Assembly: GCA_937895975.1 (NCBI GenBank) | Contig: CALBLG010000025.1 | Span: 1 to 17,346 of the forward strand | Length of the DNA: 17,346 nucleotides | Direction: 5' to 3' | Source: an uncultured Slackia sp. | GTDB lineage: Bacteria > Actinomycetota > Coriobacteriia > Coriobacteriales > Eggerthellaceae | Shown: positions 6,628 through 13,390 of the stretch, piece after piece | How the letters are laid out: each line of letters opens with the position of its first letter | Numbering within the stretch: position 1 is the first letter of the stretch | Made by a program: the position numbers and the translations under genes | Notes under the pieces: generated by a model | The model's input: only the letters and a program-made list of their open reading frames with translations | The model's database searches: none | Told to the model about the DNA's origin: nothing

Positions 6628-6783
6628 GGCTCGCATTTCGCCGGCGCCGGTCCGGCAGCGACCGTCTGAGTTCAAATTTGCTTTTATTTCAAAGTTAAAC
6701 GAAGCCAGGCGAGCGCATAGCGAGCGAAGCGAACGGTAGCGAGCCGTGGTCGCTGCCGGACCGGCGCCGGCGGAATGCGAGCC
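6628..6783. repeat. 36-bp inverted repeat enclosing an 84-bp AT-richer spacer
   Basis: The left arm at 6628-6663 and the right arm at 6748-6783 are reverse complements at 35 of 36 positions. The only difference (6638 versus 6773) would be a G-U pair in a plus-strand RNA. The arms are GC-rich and contain nested GCCGGC and GGCGCC palindromes. The spacer has an AT-rich half (TTTGCTTTTATTTC) and a half rich in GCGAGC/GCGAAGC repeats. The structure begins 13 nt after the enolase stop codon. Confidence 0.9.
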
Positions 6784-6795
6784 TCGGCGGGCCAG

Positions 6796-8088
6796 CTAGC
6801 GCTTAATGTTGTAGAAGGCGTCTTTGCCGGCGTATTTGCCCGACATGCCCAATTCTTCCTCGATGCGAATGAGCTGGTTGTACTTGGCAATGCGGTCGCT
6901 GCGGCACGGGGCGCCCGTCTTAATCTGGCCGGTGTTCATCGCAACGGCGAGGTCGGCGATGGTGGTATCTTCGCTTTCGCCCGAACGATGGCTCATGACG
7001 CACGCATAGCCCGCCTGCTTGGCCATTTCAATCGCCTCGAGGGCCTCGGTCAGGCTGCCGATCTGGTTCACCTTCACCAGAATTGCGTTGGCTACGCCCA
7101 GCTCGATGCCCTTCTTCAGGCGCTCGGTGTTGGTGACGAACAGGTCGTCGCCTACCAGCTGCACGCGGTCGCCGATTCGATCGGTCAGCAGCTTCCAACC
7201 ATCCCAATCCTCCTCGGCCATGCCGTCTTCGATGGAAATGATGGGGTACTTGTCGACGAGCTTCTCCCAATAATCGACCATTTGCTCGCTGGTGTATTCG
7301 ACGCCCTCGCCCTTCAGGCAATACATGCCGCGCTCGGCATCGTAGTATTCAGTGGAAGCCGGGTCCATGGCGAACATGATATCGGTGCCAGGCTTGTAGC
7401 CGGCTTTCTCGCAAGCCTCGACGATGTATTTCAGAGGCTCCTCGTTGGTCTTCAGGTTGGGCGCGAAGCCGCCTTCATCGCCAACGCCGCCGCCAAGGCC
7501 GGCATCGTGCAGAACCTTCTTCAGCGTGTGATAGATTTCCGCGCACCAGCGCAGGCCCTCGGCGAACGTTTCGGCGCCTACTGGCATGATCATGAATTCC
7601 TGGAAGTCGACATTGTTATCGGCATGAACGCCGCCATTCAGGATGTTCATCATGGGAGTAGGCAGCACATGCGCGTTCGCGCCGCCAACGTAGCGATACA
7701 GCGGCAGCTCGCTCGATTGAGCCGCGGCACGCGCGCATGCGAGCGACGCGCCCAACACGGCATTCGCACCCAGATTGCCCTTGTTCGGAGTGCCGTCGAG
7801 ATCAATCATCTCGGCGTCGATCGCACGCTGGTCGCGTGCGTCCATCCCGATGATGGCCTCTGCGATTTCCTCGTTCACATGGGCAACGGCCTTCTGCACA
7901 CCTTTGCCCAGGTAGCGGCTCTTATCGCCATCGCGCAGCTCAACAGCCTCGAATGCGCCGGTAGAAGCACCAGACGGAACAATCGCGCGCGCGAACGAAC
8001 CGTCGTCGAGAGTAACCTCGACCTCAACCGTGGGGTTGCCGCGGGAATCCAGAACCTCTCGGCCATAGACGTCGAAGATGATGCTCAT
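6796..8088 (-). CDS. eno: Enolase (phosphopyruvate hydratase)
   Basis: Enolase reversibly converts 2-phosphoglycerate to phosphoenolpyruvate in glycolysis and gluconeogenesis, as a cytoplasmic Mg-dependent enzyme. The 430-residue length is normal for bacterial enolase. It starts with MSIIFDVYGREVLDSRGNPT. It has the mobile SGAST loop at 39-43, DGTPNKGNLGANA, the metal-ligand region SIEDGMAEEDWDGW, the catalytic-Lys region KVNQIGSLTEAL and the signature HRSGESEDTTIADLAV. AGGAGG eight bases before the ATG supports the start. It is flanked by the ecfT gene upstream and by the large inverted repeat and a terminator downstream, so it is probably a single-gene unit with a promoter in 8089-8251. Confidence 0.98.
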   Translation of the reverse strand: MSIIFDVYGREVLDSRGNPTVEVEVTLDDGSFARAIVPSGASTGAFEAVELRDGDKSRYLGKGVQKAVAHVNEEIAEAIIGMDARDQRAIDAEMIDLDGTPNKGNLGANAVLGASLACARAAAQSSELPLYRYVGGANAHVLPTPMMNILNGGVHADNNVDFQEFMIMPVGAETFAEGLRWCAEIYHTLKKVLHDAGLGGGVGDEGGFAPNLKTNEEPLKYIVEACEKAGYKPGTDIMFAMDPASTEYYDAERGMYCLKGEGVEYTSEQMVDYWEKLVDKYPIISIEDGMAEEDWDGWKLLTDRIGDRVQLVGDDLFVTNTERLKKGIELGVANAILVKVNQIGSLTEALEAIEMAKQAGYACVMSHRSGESEDTTIADLAVAMNTGQIKTGAPCRSDRIAKYNQLIRIEEELGMSGKYAGKDAFYNIKR

Positions 8089-8147
8089 GAAGATTGCCTC
8101 CTATGAAGAATGACTCAGGGGCTTTACGCCTCCGCGCTAACAGCGGA

Positions 8148-8153
8148 ATTGTA
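8148..8153 (-). promoter_or_regulatory. Probable -10 box of eno
   Basis: The minus strand reads TACAAT within TATACAAT, about 60 nt upstream of the enolase start. The spacing to a TTG-containing -35 is unclear. An AGGAGG ribosome binding site follows in the leader. Confidence 0.45.
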
Positions 8154-8251
8154 TATCACAGCCTTACGGCAACAGCGGCAAACGGCACACGTTTGGCGGC
8201 AAAGGGGCAAAAGCGGCGGGAATCGGCAAATGCGGCGCGTGAAACAGGCTG

Positions 8252-8974
8252 CTACAGGAAATACGACAGCACGAGGACCGCGACGACGCACGCCAACAAG
8301 CACGACCAATCGCGCATCGCGAGCTTTTCATCGCCATGGAGGCTCGTGCGAGACGGCCGCGCGCCGTAGCAGCGCGCCTCCATGGCGCATGCCAGCACGC
8401 CAGCGCGACGAAACATGCCAACCAGCAATGGAATGAGCACCCCGCCCCACCGTGCAATGCGGGCCACAAGCGCGCCGTCGTCGAAACGAGCAGCCCTGCT
8501 GCGCTGGGCGGCTTCCACACGGTGAAACTCATCGACGCCCTCGGGGATAAAACGCAAGGCGATTGAAAACATCGTGGCAATGTCATCCACGGGAATGCGA
8601 AGCACGCGAAAAGGCGCGAGCAGTGATTGGAACGCATGGACGAACTGAGCATCGTCGTAAGAAAAGGCGACAACAAACGATCCAAGCGCGAGGAGCACAA
8701 TTCGAACCGCATAGAACAGGCCCGCTTCGATTCCTCGTGGAATTTGAAAAAGTACCGTGCATGCGAGAATGAACATCAAGGGCGCGAGGCATGCGCCTAT
8801 GCGGCGCAGAGATGCACCTGACAGAGCAACCGCCACCGCTGCCGCAACAGTAAAGACAAGCATGCCAAGCCATGTATCCACGAAAAACAGCGCAACCGAA
8901 TACGCCAAGAGCATCAGCAGCGCAACGCGGGCGCTCAATCGCAGAGGATGGGAATGTGTGGACTCACTTTGCAT
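8252..8974 (-). CDS. Energy-coupling factor transporter transmembrane subunit (EcfT/CbiQ family)
   Basis: This is a 240-residue membrane protein with four to five hydrophobic segments in the N-terminal half, a cytoplasmic helical region and one C-terminal segment. The two family coupling motifs are visible as QRSRAARFDDG and MEARCYG, which in EcfT dock onto the ATPase subunits. EcfT links two ATPases to a small substrate-binding S component for vitamin or metal uptake. No ATPase or S-component gene is present nearby, so this gene is an orphan in the window and the substrate is unknown. An ATG nine codons upstream (9001) lies inside a terminator hairpin and is less likely. The ATG at 8974 has no ribosome binding site but sits six bases after a TATACT box, consistent with a leaderless mRNA. 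Confidence 0.85.
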   Translation of the reverse strand: MQSESTHSHPLRLSARVALLMLLAYSVALFFVDTWLGMLVFTVAAAVAVALSGASLRRIGACLAPLMFILACTVLFQIPRGIEAGLFYAVRIVLLALGSFVVAFSYDDAQFVHAFQSLLAPFRVLRIPVDDIATMFSIALRFIPEGVDEFHRVEAAQRSRAARFDDGALVARIARWGGVLIPLLVGMFRRAGVLACAMEARCYGARPSRTSLHGDEKLAMRDWSCLLACVVAVLVLSYFL

Positions 8975-8980
8975 GGCGCC

Positions 8981-8986
8981 AGTATA
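8981..8986 (-). promoter_or_regulatory. -10 box giving a probable leaderless ecfT transcript
   Basis: The minus strand reads TATACT followed by six bases and then the ATG at 8974, so transcription would start at or next to the A of the start codon. The box overlaps the T-tract of the preceding terminator. No good -35 box is seen, because its place is inside the terminator hairpin. Confidence 0.5.
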
Positions 8987-8988
8987 AA

Positions 8989-9011
8989 AGAGGAGGGACA
9001 TGCCCTCCTCT
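8989..9011 (-). terminator. Intrinsic terminator of the small helical-protein gene
   Basis: AGAGGAGGG and CCCTCCTCT form a 9-bp perfect stem with a 5-nt loop. On the minus strand it is followed by TTTATA, and it lies 65 nt after the stop codon of the gene ending at 9076. Confidence 0.85.
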
Positions 9012-9075
9012 CGCCTTGCAATATTCTATTGCGAAAATGCGCATCCGCTTAAAGCGATGCGAGCACTCGGGTGCG

Positions 9076-9408
9076 CTATTCCTTGTTCGACAGACGCTGC
9101 GAAGCTTCTTTCGCGACCTCGGCGGCCTTATCGCCAACTTCTTTCGCCGTATCCATAAGCTTGTCGCTTACGGCTTTCGCATCGTCCATGGCCTTTTCAG
9201 TGGCCGCCTTGGCATCGTCGACCAAACCGGGGAAGTTCTCGCGAGCTTGCTCAACAAGGCTCTCGCGCTTTTCGCGCGCGCTTTCGATAACCGCTGGAGC
9301 CTGCTCCTGAGCAGCATCGATCATTTTGTCGGTGGCGGCTTTCACGTCGCCCGCGAAATCTTGCGCCGCATCGATTGCGCTGTTGAGAATTTTGCCGAAT
9401 TCAGACAT
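9076..9408 (-). CDS. Small Ala/Glu/Lys-rich amphipathic helical protein, function unknown
   Basis: This 110-residue, highly charged protein has almost no aromatic residues and no Cys. It is dominated by roughly 11-residue amphipathic repeats such as VKAATDKMIDAAQ, VDDAKAATEKAMDD and DTAKEVGDKAAEVAKEA. It resembles LEA-like, apolipoprotein-like or YtxH-tail-like proteins, but lacks the N-terminal membrane helix of YtxH. AAGGAGG six bases before the ATG gives a strong ribosome binding site, and the gene is bounded by terminators on both sides (9495-9520 and 8989-9011), so it appears to be a separate, genuinely expressed transcription unit. I do not assign a function. Stress protection or membrane-surface binding would be guesses from composition. 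Confidence 0.75.
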   Translation of the reverse strand: MSEFGKILNSAIDAAQDFAGDVKAATDKMIDAAQEQAPAVIESAREKRESLVEQARENFPGLVDDAKAATEKAMDDAKAVSDKLMDTAKEVGDKAAEVAKEASQRLSNKE

Positions 9409-9494
9409 GAGATGCCTCCTTGCATTCTCGAAAGCGAACAGCTTGAAGGTCGCAGCTCGCCTTTACTCCCCTGTCTGTTGGTATGGTAACGCAA

Positions 9495-9520
9495 AAACGC
9501 CGCCCCGAAGGACGGCGTTT
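9495..9520 (-). terminator. Intrinsic terminator of the alpha operon
   Basis: AAACGCCGCCC and GGACGGCGTTT form an 11-bp stem with one mismatch. On the minus strand it runs into TTTTTGCG, 33 nt after the rplQ stop codon. Confidence 0.9.
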
Positions 9521-9552
9521 CAAATGCAAAGCTTCCGTTACGAAGTTGAGAT

Positions 9553-10053
9553 TTACTCAGCCTTCTGCTCGGTAGCAGCCTCAGCCTCAACGGCTTCAGG
9601 AGCCTCGACGGCTTCCTCAGCCTCGGCCTGGGGCTCTTCAGCCTTGACCGGAGCAGCCTTCACGGCAGCCGGCTTCTCGGCCTTCTTCTGCACGGGCTCG
9701 GTCACGAGCTCCATGATAACCATGCTGGCGTTGTCACCCTTGCGGGGTCCAAGCTTCATGATACGGGTGTAACCGCCCTGACGGTCGGCCCACATGCCCT
9801 GTTCAACCTTCTCGAAGATCTCGCGAACGAGCTCTTTGTCGCCCAGAGCGGCGATAGCGAGACGGCGAGAATGCAGATCGCCACGCTTGGCCCAGGTGAT
9901 GATGCGGTCGACGTCGGGACGAATCTCCTTAGCGCGGGCTTCAATGGTCTTGATGCGATCATTGGTGAACAGCGCCTGCACCAGGGACTTCTTCATGGCC
10001 TTAGTATGGCTGGCATCGGTGCCCAGCTTGCGGCCCTTCTTGTAATGCCTCAT
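9553..10053 (-). CDS. rplQ: Ribosomal protein L17 with acidic Ala/Glu C-terminal tail
   Basis: L17 is a protein of the large ribosomal subunit that lies near the exit tunnel. Residues 1-118 match the family from MRHYKKGRKLGTDASHTKAM to the GPRKGDNASMVIMELV end. The last 45 or so residues form a low-complexity tail of Ala, Glu, Pro and Val (KAAPVKAEEPQAEAEEAVEA-like). The core family is about 120 residues, so the tail is an extension, as also seen in other actinobacterial L17 proteins. AGGAG precedes the ATG by eight bases. It is the last gene of the alpha operon, 15 bp after rpoA and followed by an intrinsic terminator. Confidence 0.98.
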   Translation of the reverse strand: MRHYKKGRKLGTDASHTKAMKKSLVQALFTNDRIKTIEARAKEIRPDVDRIITWAKRGDLHSRRLAIAALGDKELVREIFEKVEQGMWADRQGGYTRIMKLGPRKGDNASMVIMELVTEPVQKKAEKPAAVKAAPVKAEEPQAEAEEAVEAPEAVEAEAATEQKAE

Positions 10054-10068
10054 CGTGTAGTCTCCTAG

Positions 10069-11019
10069 TTATTGCTTCAAGTTGAGGTCCATGGAGATCA
10101 GCTTGTCTTTGACCTCTTCGATGGACTTCGCGCCAAAGTTGCGGATGTTCAGCAGGTCGTTCTCGGAGAACTCGACCAGCTGACGCACCGAGTGGATGCC
10201 CGCGCGCTTCAAGCAGTTGTAGGAACGGACGGAGAGGTCCAAATCCTCGATCTGCTTGTCGAGCTCGGCGTTGGCCTCCTGGCCTTCCGGCGCGAAGATG
10301 GACGGAATCTCGCCCTCTTCCTCGTCGGCAATGTCGGCCAGCGAAAGGAAGGCACCCATGTACTGGTTGATGATGTTCGACGCACGGCACACCGCTTCGT
10401 TAGGAGCGATGGAGCCGTCGGTCTCGACCTCGAGAACCAGCTTGTCGAAGTCGGTGCGCTGACCCACGCGAGTGTCGCTGACCGCGAGGGTGCAACGACG
10501 CACGGGAGAGAACAGGCTGTCGACGTGGATGATGCCGATGGGATCTTCCGTGCGCTTGTTGCGCTCGGCCGAAACATACCCACGGCCCACGCCGATGCGG
10601 ATGCTCATGTTCAGCGTGCCGCCATCGGCAACGGTGCAAATGACGTGCTCGGGGTTGACGAGCGTGAACTCGGCAGGCACCTTCACGTCGGCGCCGGTCA
10701 CCGTGCACGGGCCCTCGACCGAAACGGTCGCGGTGGCTTCCGTGTAGTCCTCGGAAAGAGCCGAGAACACAAGGCCCTTCACGTTGAGGACGATATCGGT
10801 GACGTCTTCGATGACGCCTTCAGCAGTCGTGAACTCGTGCTGCACGCCTTCAATCTGGATGGCCGTGGCTTTGGCCCCGTCCAGAGACGACAGCAGAACG
10901 CGACGCATGCAGTTGCCCAGCGTGTATCCGAAACCACGCTCAAGCGGCTCGACGATGAAGCGGGCGACGGTGTCGTTCACTTCTTCGGTAGTAACGGTTG
11001 GCCTCATGAACTCTGCCAT
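10069..11019 (-). CDS. rpoA: DNA-directed RNA polymerase alpha subunit
   Basis: This is the RNA polymerase assembly platform: alpha dimerises and recruits beta and beta'. The N-terminal domain (about 1-230) has the hallmark EPLERGFGYTLGNCMRRVLLSS and VRRCTLAVSDTRVGQRTDFDKLVLEVETDG stretches. The C-terminal domain (about 245-312) has LDLSVRSYNCLKRAGI and the ENDLLNIRNFGAKSIEEVKDKL helix-hairpin-helix used for UP elements and activators. The length of 316 is normal. AAGGAGG lies ten bases before the ATG; MRP at codon 5 is a weaker alternative. It lies 30 bp after rpsD and 15 bp before rplQ. Confidence 0.99.
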   Translation of the reverse strand: MAEFMRPTVTTEEVNDTVARFIVEPLERGFGYTLGNCMRRVLLSSLDGAKATAIQIEGVQHEFTTAEGVIEDVTDIVLNVKGLVFSALSEDYTEATATVSVEGPCTVTGADVKVPAEFTLVNPEHVICTVADGGTLNMSIRIGVGRGYVSAERNKRTEDPIGIIHVDSLFSPVRRCTLAVSDTRVGQRTDFDKLVLEVETDGSIAPNEAVCRASNIINQYMGAFLSLADIADEEEGEIPSIFAPEGQEANAELDKQIEDLDLSVRSYNCLKRAGIHSVRQLVEFSENDLLNIRNFGAKSIEEVKDKLISMDLNLKQ

Positions 11020-11049
11020 AGTTTGTAAGCCTCCTTAAGCCGCGGTTTA

Positions 11050-11646
11050 TTACTTAGAGTAGAGCTCGACGATAAGCTGCTCGTTGATGTCCAAATCAAT
11101 CTGATCGCGGTTGGGGAGAGAGAGCACGTTGCCCTGGAGCTTCTCGATGTCGACCTCGAGCCATGCAGGAACCTGCATGCGCTCGTTGGAAACGAGAGCG
11201 CTCTTGATGACGAGCATCTCCTTGGCCTTGTCGGCCACAGCAACGACGTCGCCGGGGCGCACGCGGTAAGACGGAATGTCGACGCGCTTGCCGTTGACGG
11301 TGATGTGACCATGGGACACGGTCTGACGAGCCTCTTTGCGGGTGCGAGCGAAGCCCAGACGGAACACGACATTGTCGAGGCGCGACTCAAGGATGCGCAT
11401 CAGGTTCTCGCCGGTGATGCCGGGCTGACGCTTAGCCTTGTTGAAGTAGCCGCGGAACTGCTTCTCGAGAACGCCATAGATGAACTTGGCCTTCTGCTTC
11501 TCGCGCAGCTGCATGCCGTACTCAGATTCCTTGCGACGGCGCTTGGGCTGGCGGATGGATTCCTTCTTGCTGCTGTAGCCGAGCACGACCGGATCAATAC
11601 CGAGCTGGCGGCAGCGCTTAAGAACCGGAGTTCTGTTGATTGCCAT
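11050..11646 (-). CDS. rpsD: Ribosomal protein S4
   Basis: S4 is a primary 16S rRNA-binding protein that starts 30S assembly and in some bacteria represses the alpha operon. The 198-residue protein has the N-terminal RNA-binding part and an S4 domain from about residue 88 (MRILESRLDNVVFRLGFARTRKEARQTVSHGHITVNGKRVD in outline). The N-terminus holds only one Cys, so this is the zinc-free form. GAGAGGA upstream of the ATG supports the start. It lies 21 bp after rpsK and 30 bp before rpoA in the usual order. Confidence 0.98.
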   Translation of the reverse strand: MAINRTPVLKRCRQLGIDPVVLGYSSKKESIRQPKRRRKESEYGMQLREKQKAKFIYGVLEKQFRGYFNKAKRQPGITGENLMRILESRLDNVVFRLGFARTRKEARQTVSHGHITVNGKRVDIPSYRVRPGDVVAVADKAKEMLVIKSALVSNERMQVPAWLEVDIEKLQGNVLSLPNRDQIDLDINEQLIVELYSK

Positions 11647-11667
11647 AGTGATTCGATCCTCTCTAAA

Positions 11668-12063
11668 TTAGCAGCGGCGACGCTTGCAGGGGCGGCAGCC
11701 GTTGTGCGGGATAGGCGTGCAGTCCTGGATGCTGGAAACCTCGAGGCCAGCAGCCTGCAGGGAGCGGATAGCGGTCTCGCGACCCGAGCCGGGGCCCTTC
11801 ACGAAGACAGCAACCTTCTTCAGGCCATGCTCCATAGCGGTTTTGGCAGCCTGCTCGGCAGCCATCTGCGCGGCGAACGGGGTGGACTTACGAGAGCCCT
11901 TGAAGCCCACGGTGCCGGCGGAGTTCCAGGAAATCACGTTGCCCTGAGGATCGGTGATGGAAACGATGGTGTTGTTGAAAGTGCTCTTGATATGAGCCTG
12001 TCCCACCGCAATGTTCTTGCGCTCGGAGCGCTTGATGCGGGTGCGAACGTTCTTTTTAGCCAT
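11668..12063 (-). CDS. rpsK: Ribosomal protein S11
   Basis: S11 is part of the 30S platform, next to the E site and the Shine-Dalgarno helix. The 131-residue sequence shows the family stretches GQAHIKSTFNNTIVSITD, GFKGSRKSTPFAAQMAAE, KGPGSGRETAIRSLQAAGLEV and the C-terminal DCTPIPHNGCRPCKRRR. The final residue is Cys, where Val is common. AGGGG precedes the ATG by eight bases, inside an 11-bp gap after rpsM. Confidence 0.98.
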   Translation of the reverse strand: MAKKNVRTRIKRSERKNIAVGQAHIKSTFNNTIVSITDPQGNVISWNSAGTVGFKGSRKSTPFAAQMAAEQAAKTAMEHGLKKVAVFVKGPGSGRETAIRSLQAAGLEVSSIQDCTPIPHNGCRPCKRRRC

Positions 12064-12074
12064 GTGTCAAACCC

Positions 12075-12443
12075 CTACTTCTTCTTGCCGCCGATTTGCT
12101 TACGCGGGCCCTTGCGGGTGCGAGCATTGGTGTGGGTGCGCTGGCCACGAACAGGCAGACCCTTGCGGTGACGGAGGCCACGGTAGCAGCCAATCTCCAT
12201 CAGGCGCTTGATGTTCTGCGAAACCTCGCGGTGCAGGTCACCTTCGACGGTGAGGTTCTGGTCGATGTATTCGCGGATCTTCTGCAGATCGTCTTCGGAG
12301 ATGTCCTTGACGCGAATGTCAGGATCAACGCCGGTCTCTGCAATGATCTTTTTGGCGGTCGTGTTGCCGATGCCGTAAATGTAGGTCAAACCGATCTCGA
12401 TGCGCTTCTCGCGAGGGAGGTCGACGCCGAAAAGACGAGCCAT
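12075..12443 (-). CDS. rpsM: Ribosomal protein S13
   Basis: S13 sits in the 30S head and contacts the P-site tRNA and the large subunit. The 122-residue sequence begins MARLFGVDLPREKRIEIGLTY, has the GIGNTTAKKI helix-hairpin-helix region and ends with the basic GLRHRKGLPVRGQRTHTNART and KGPRKQ tail that reaches the tRNA. GAGGAAG upstream of the ATG fits. The order rpmJ-rpsM-rpsK matches the standard alpha operon. Confidence 0.98.
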   Translation of the reverse strand: MARLFGVDLPREKRIEIGLTYIYGIGNTTAKKIIAETGVDPDIRVKDISEDDLQKIREYIDQNLTVEGDLHREVSQNIKRLMEIGCYRGLRHRKGLPVRGQRTHTNARTRKGPRKQIGGKKK

Positions 12444-12464
12444 GGTATATCTTCCTCTCTCTTA

Positions 12465-12578
12465 CTAGCCCTGGCGCTGCTTGTGACGGGGGTTCTCGCA
12501 GATGACGAGGACCTTGCCATGGCGCCTAATGATCTTGCACTTGTCGCACATCTTCTTGACCGAAGGACGGACCTTCAT
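12465..12578 (-). CDS. rpmJ: Ribosomal protein L36 (zinc type)
   Basis: This is a 37-residue protein of the large subunit beginning MKVRPSVKKMCDKCKIIRRH. It carries the zinc-ligand set C-x2-C ... C ... H (CDKC, then VICENPRH), so it is the zinc-binding C+ form. GGAG six bases before the ATG sets the start; the reading frame is open for 28 more codons upstream, but L36 is always about 37 residues. It lies 21 bp before rpsM and 192 bp after infA. Confidence 0.97.
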   Translation of the reverse strand: MKVRPSVKKMCDKCKIIRRHGKVLVICENPRHKQRQG

Positions 12579-12668
12579 GCTTGTCTCCTTTGAATGTGCG
12601 GCTTCCCTTCGGCGGACGGATTCACCTCTGGGGAACCATTTACTCTTAACTCTATGAAACACGCCCAG

Positions 12669-12707
12669 CCGCAGGCGATGTTTTCCTCATCTGCGGTCCG
12701 AAGACCG
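12669..12707 (-). promoter_or_regulatory. Two adjacent hairpins in the infA-rpmJ gap, one with a UUCG tetraloop
   Basis: As minus-strand RNA, CGGUC-UUCG-GACCG (12694-12707) forms a stem with a very stable UUCG tetraloop. It adjoins a second imperfect stem built from CCGCA/TGCGG and GATG/CATC (12669-12696); they share bases and cannot both form fully. They lie in the 192-bp gap between infA and rpmJ, which has no gene. Neither has a T-tract, so they may be leader structures or an RNA-processing site rather than a terminator. Confidence 0.4.
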
Positions 12708-12770
12708 ATGCGCCCGAGAGCGCAGTAAAGCACCCTGCCCTGCCGATGGCTGAGCGGGCGCCGATACCGC

Positions 12771-12989
12771 TTATTTGAAGCGATAGGTGATTCGGCCGCG
12801 GGTTAGGTCGTAAATCGAAAGCTCGACGGTGACCTTGTCGCCCGGCAAAATCTTGATGTAGTGCATGCGCATCTTGCCAGAGATGTGAGCGAGAATCTCA
12901 TGGCCGTTCTCGAGCTCGACTTTGAACATAGCGTTCGGGAGGGCCTCCAGAACGGTGCCTTCAAGTTCGATGACGTCTTCTTTAGCCAA
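12771..12989 (-). CDS. infA: Translation initiation factor IF-1, TTG start
   Basis: IF-1 is a single OB-fold protein that occupies the ribosomal A site and cooperates with IF-2 and IF-3 in initiation. From the TTG at 12989 the protein is exactly 72 residues, the usual family length, starting M(TTG)AKEDVIELEGTV and containing NGHEILAHISGKMRMHYIKILPGD in outline and the final RGRITYRFK. AAAAGGA six bases upstream supports it. A second TTG six codons earlier would add GKGKL and seems less likely. No ATG is available in the right place. The gene leads the alpha operon and is preceded by a long gene-free leader instead of the usual map or secY. Confidence 0.95.
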   Translation of the reverse strand: MAKEDVIELEGTVLEALPNAMFKVELENGHEILAHISGKMRMHYIKILPGDKVTVELSIYDLTRGRITYRFK

Positions 12990-13349
12990 GAGTTTTCCTT
13001 TTCCCAAATCTTTCCGAATACGCGTGCGCGTTGCAAACGCAGCAGCCGATTACTTTACCAGAGGTAAACCGCTTTTCCGCATTGCTTGCATAATGTTTCA
13101 CGAGGACACCACAAACCATGGCGCCTTCGCGTCGCACGTCGTGCATATTACCACTCTTTTTGCGTCTCCTTATAACGTTCACCTGCGTTTTTCGTCTTTT
13201 TGTGAAACTTTATTTTCAGGAACTGCCGTTGTAATTGGATGCAGGTTTCTTCAGGAAACTTTAGACCATTTTGCAACGATTTAGCTTCGTTCAATATGGC
13301 AACGCACGGCCCCGTTGACCGCGATGCACGATGCGAAGAATAACCCGAG

Positions 13350-13358
13350 TGCTACAAT
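13350..13358 (+). promoter_or_regulatory. Extended -10 promoter of usp
   Basis: TGCTACAAT is an extended -10 (TGn plus TACAAT) 55 bp before the usp ATG. The -35 region is not recognisable, as is normal for extended -10 promoters. Confidence 0.5.
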
Positions 13359-13370
13359 CGAAGCATCGAA

Positions 13371-13390
13371 GGCGCCAGGGTTCAGGCGCC
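13371..13390 (+). other. Hairpin in the usp mRNA leader
   Basis: Two GGCGCC hexamers (13371-13376 and 13385-13390) can pair around an 8-nt loop, ending 23 nt before the usp start codon and before its ribosome binding site. Confidence 0.4.

Larger units (their letters stand above)
6447..6795. other. 349-bp gene-free region between enolase and the antiporter
   Basis: I see no protein gene here. The region holds the antiporter promoter candidate (6521-6526), the enolase-side intrinsic terminator (6585-6612) and a large inverted repeat (6628-6783), each listed separately. Confidence 0.7.

Noticed and set aside
6775..8106. 443-codon plus-strand frame opposite enolase
   Set aside because: Enolase on the minus strand is certain, and the plus-strand translation has no recognisable domain.
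8975..9001. Nine-codon N-terminal extension of EcfT
   Set aside because: Its ATG and AGGAGG-like sequence are the loop and stem of a perfect intrinsic terminator.
10072..11028. 318-codon plus-strand frame opposite rpoA
   Set aside because: It is an exact shadow of RNA polymerase alpha with no start signal.
12579..12662. N-terminal extension of L36 by 28 codons
   Set aside because: L36 is always about 37 residues, and GGAG sits directly before the internal ATG.
12982..13182. 66-codon minus-strand frame ending over the infA start (GTG start, CCVC motif)
   Set aside because: The stop codon overlapping TTGGCTAA is suggestive of coupling, but AAGGAG lies inside the frame, no good start is placed behind it and the protein resembles nothing known. 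It would need conservation to be believed.
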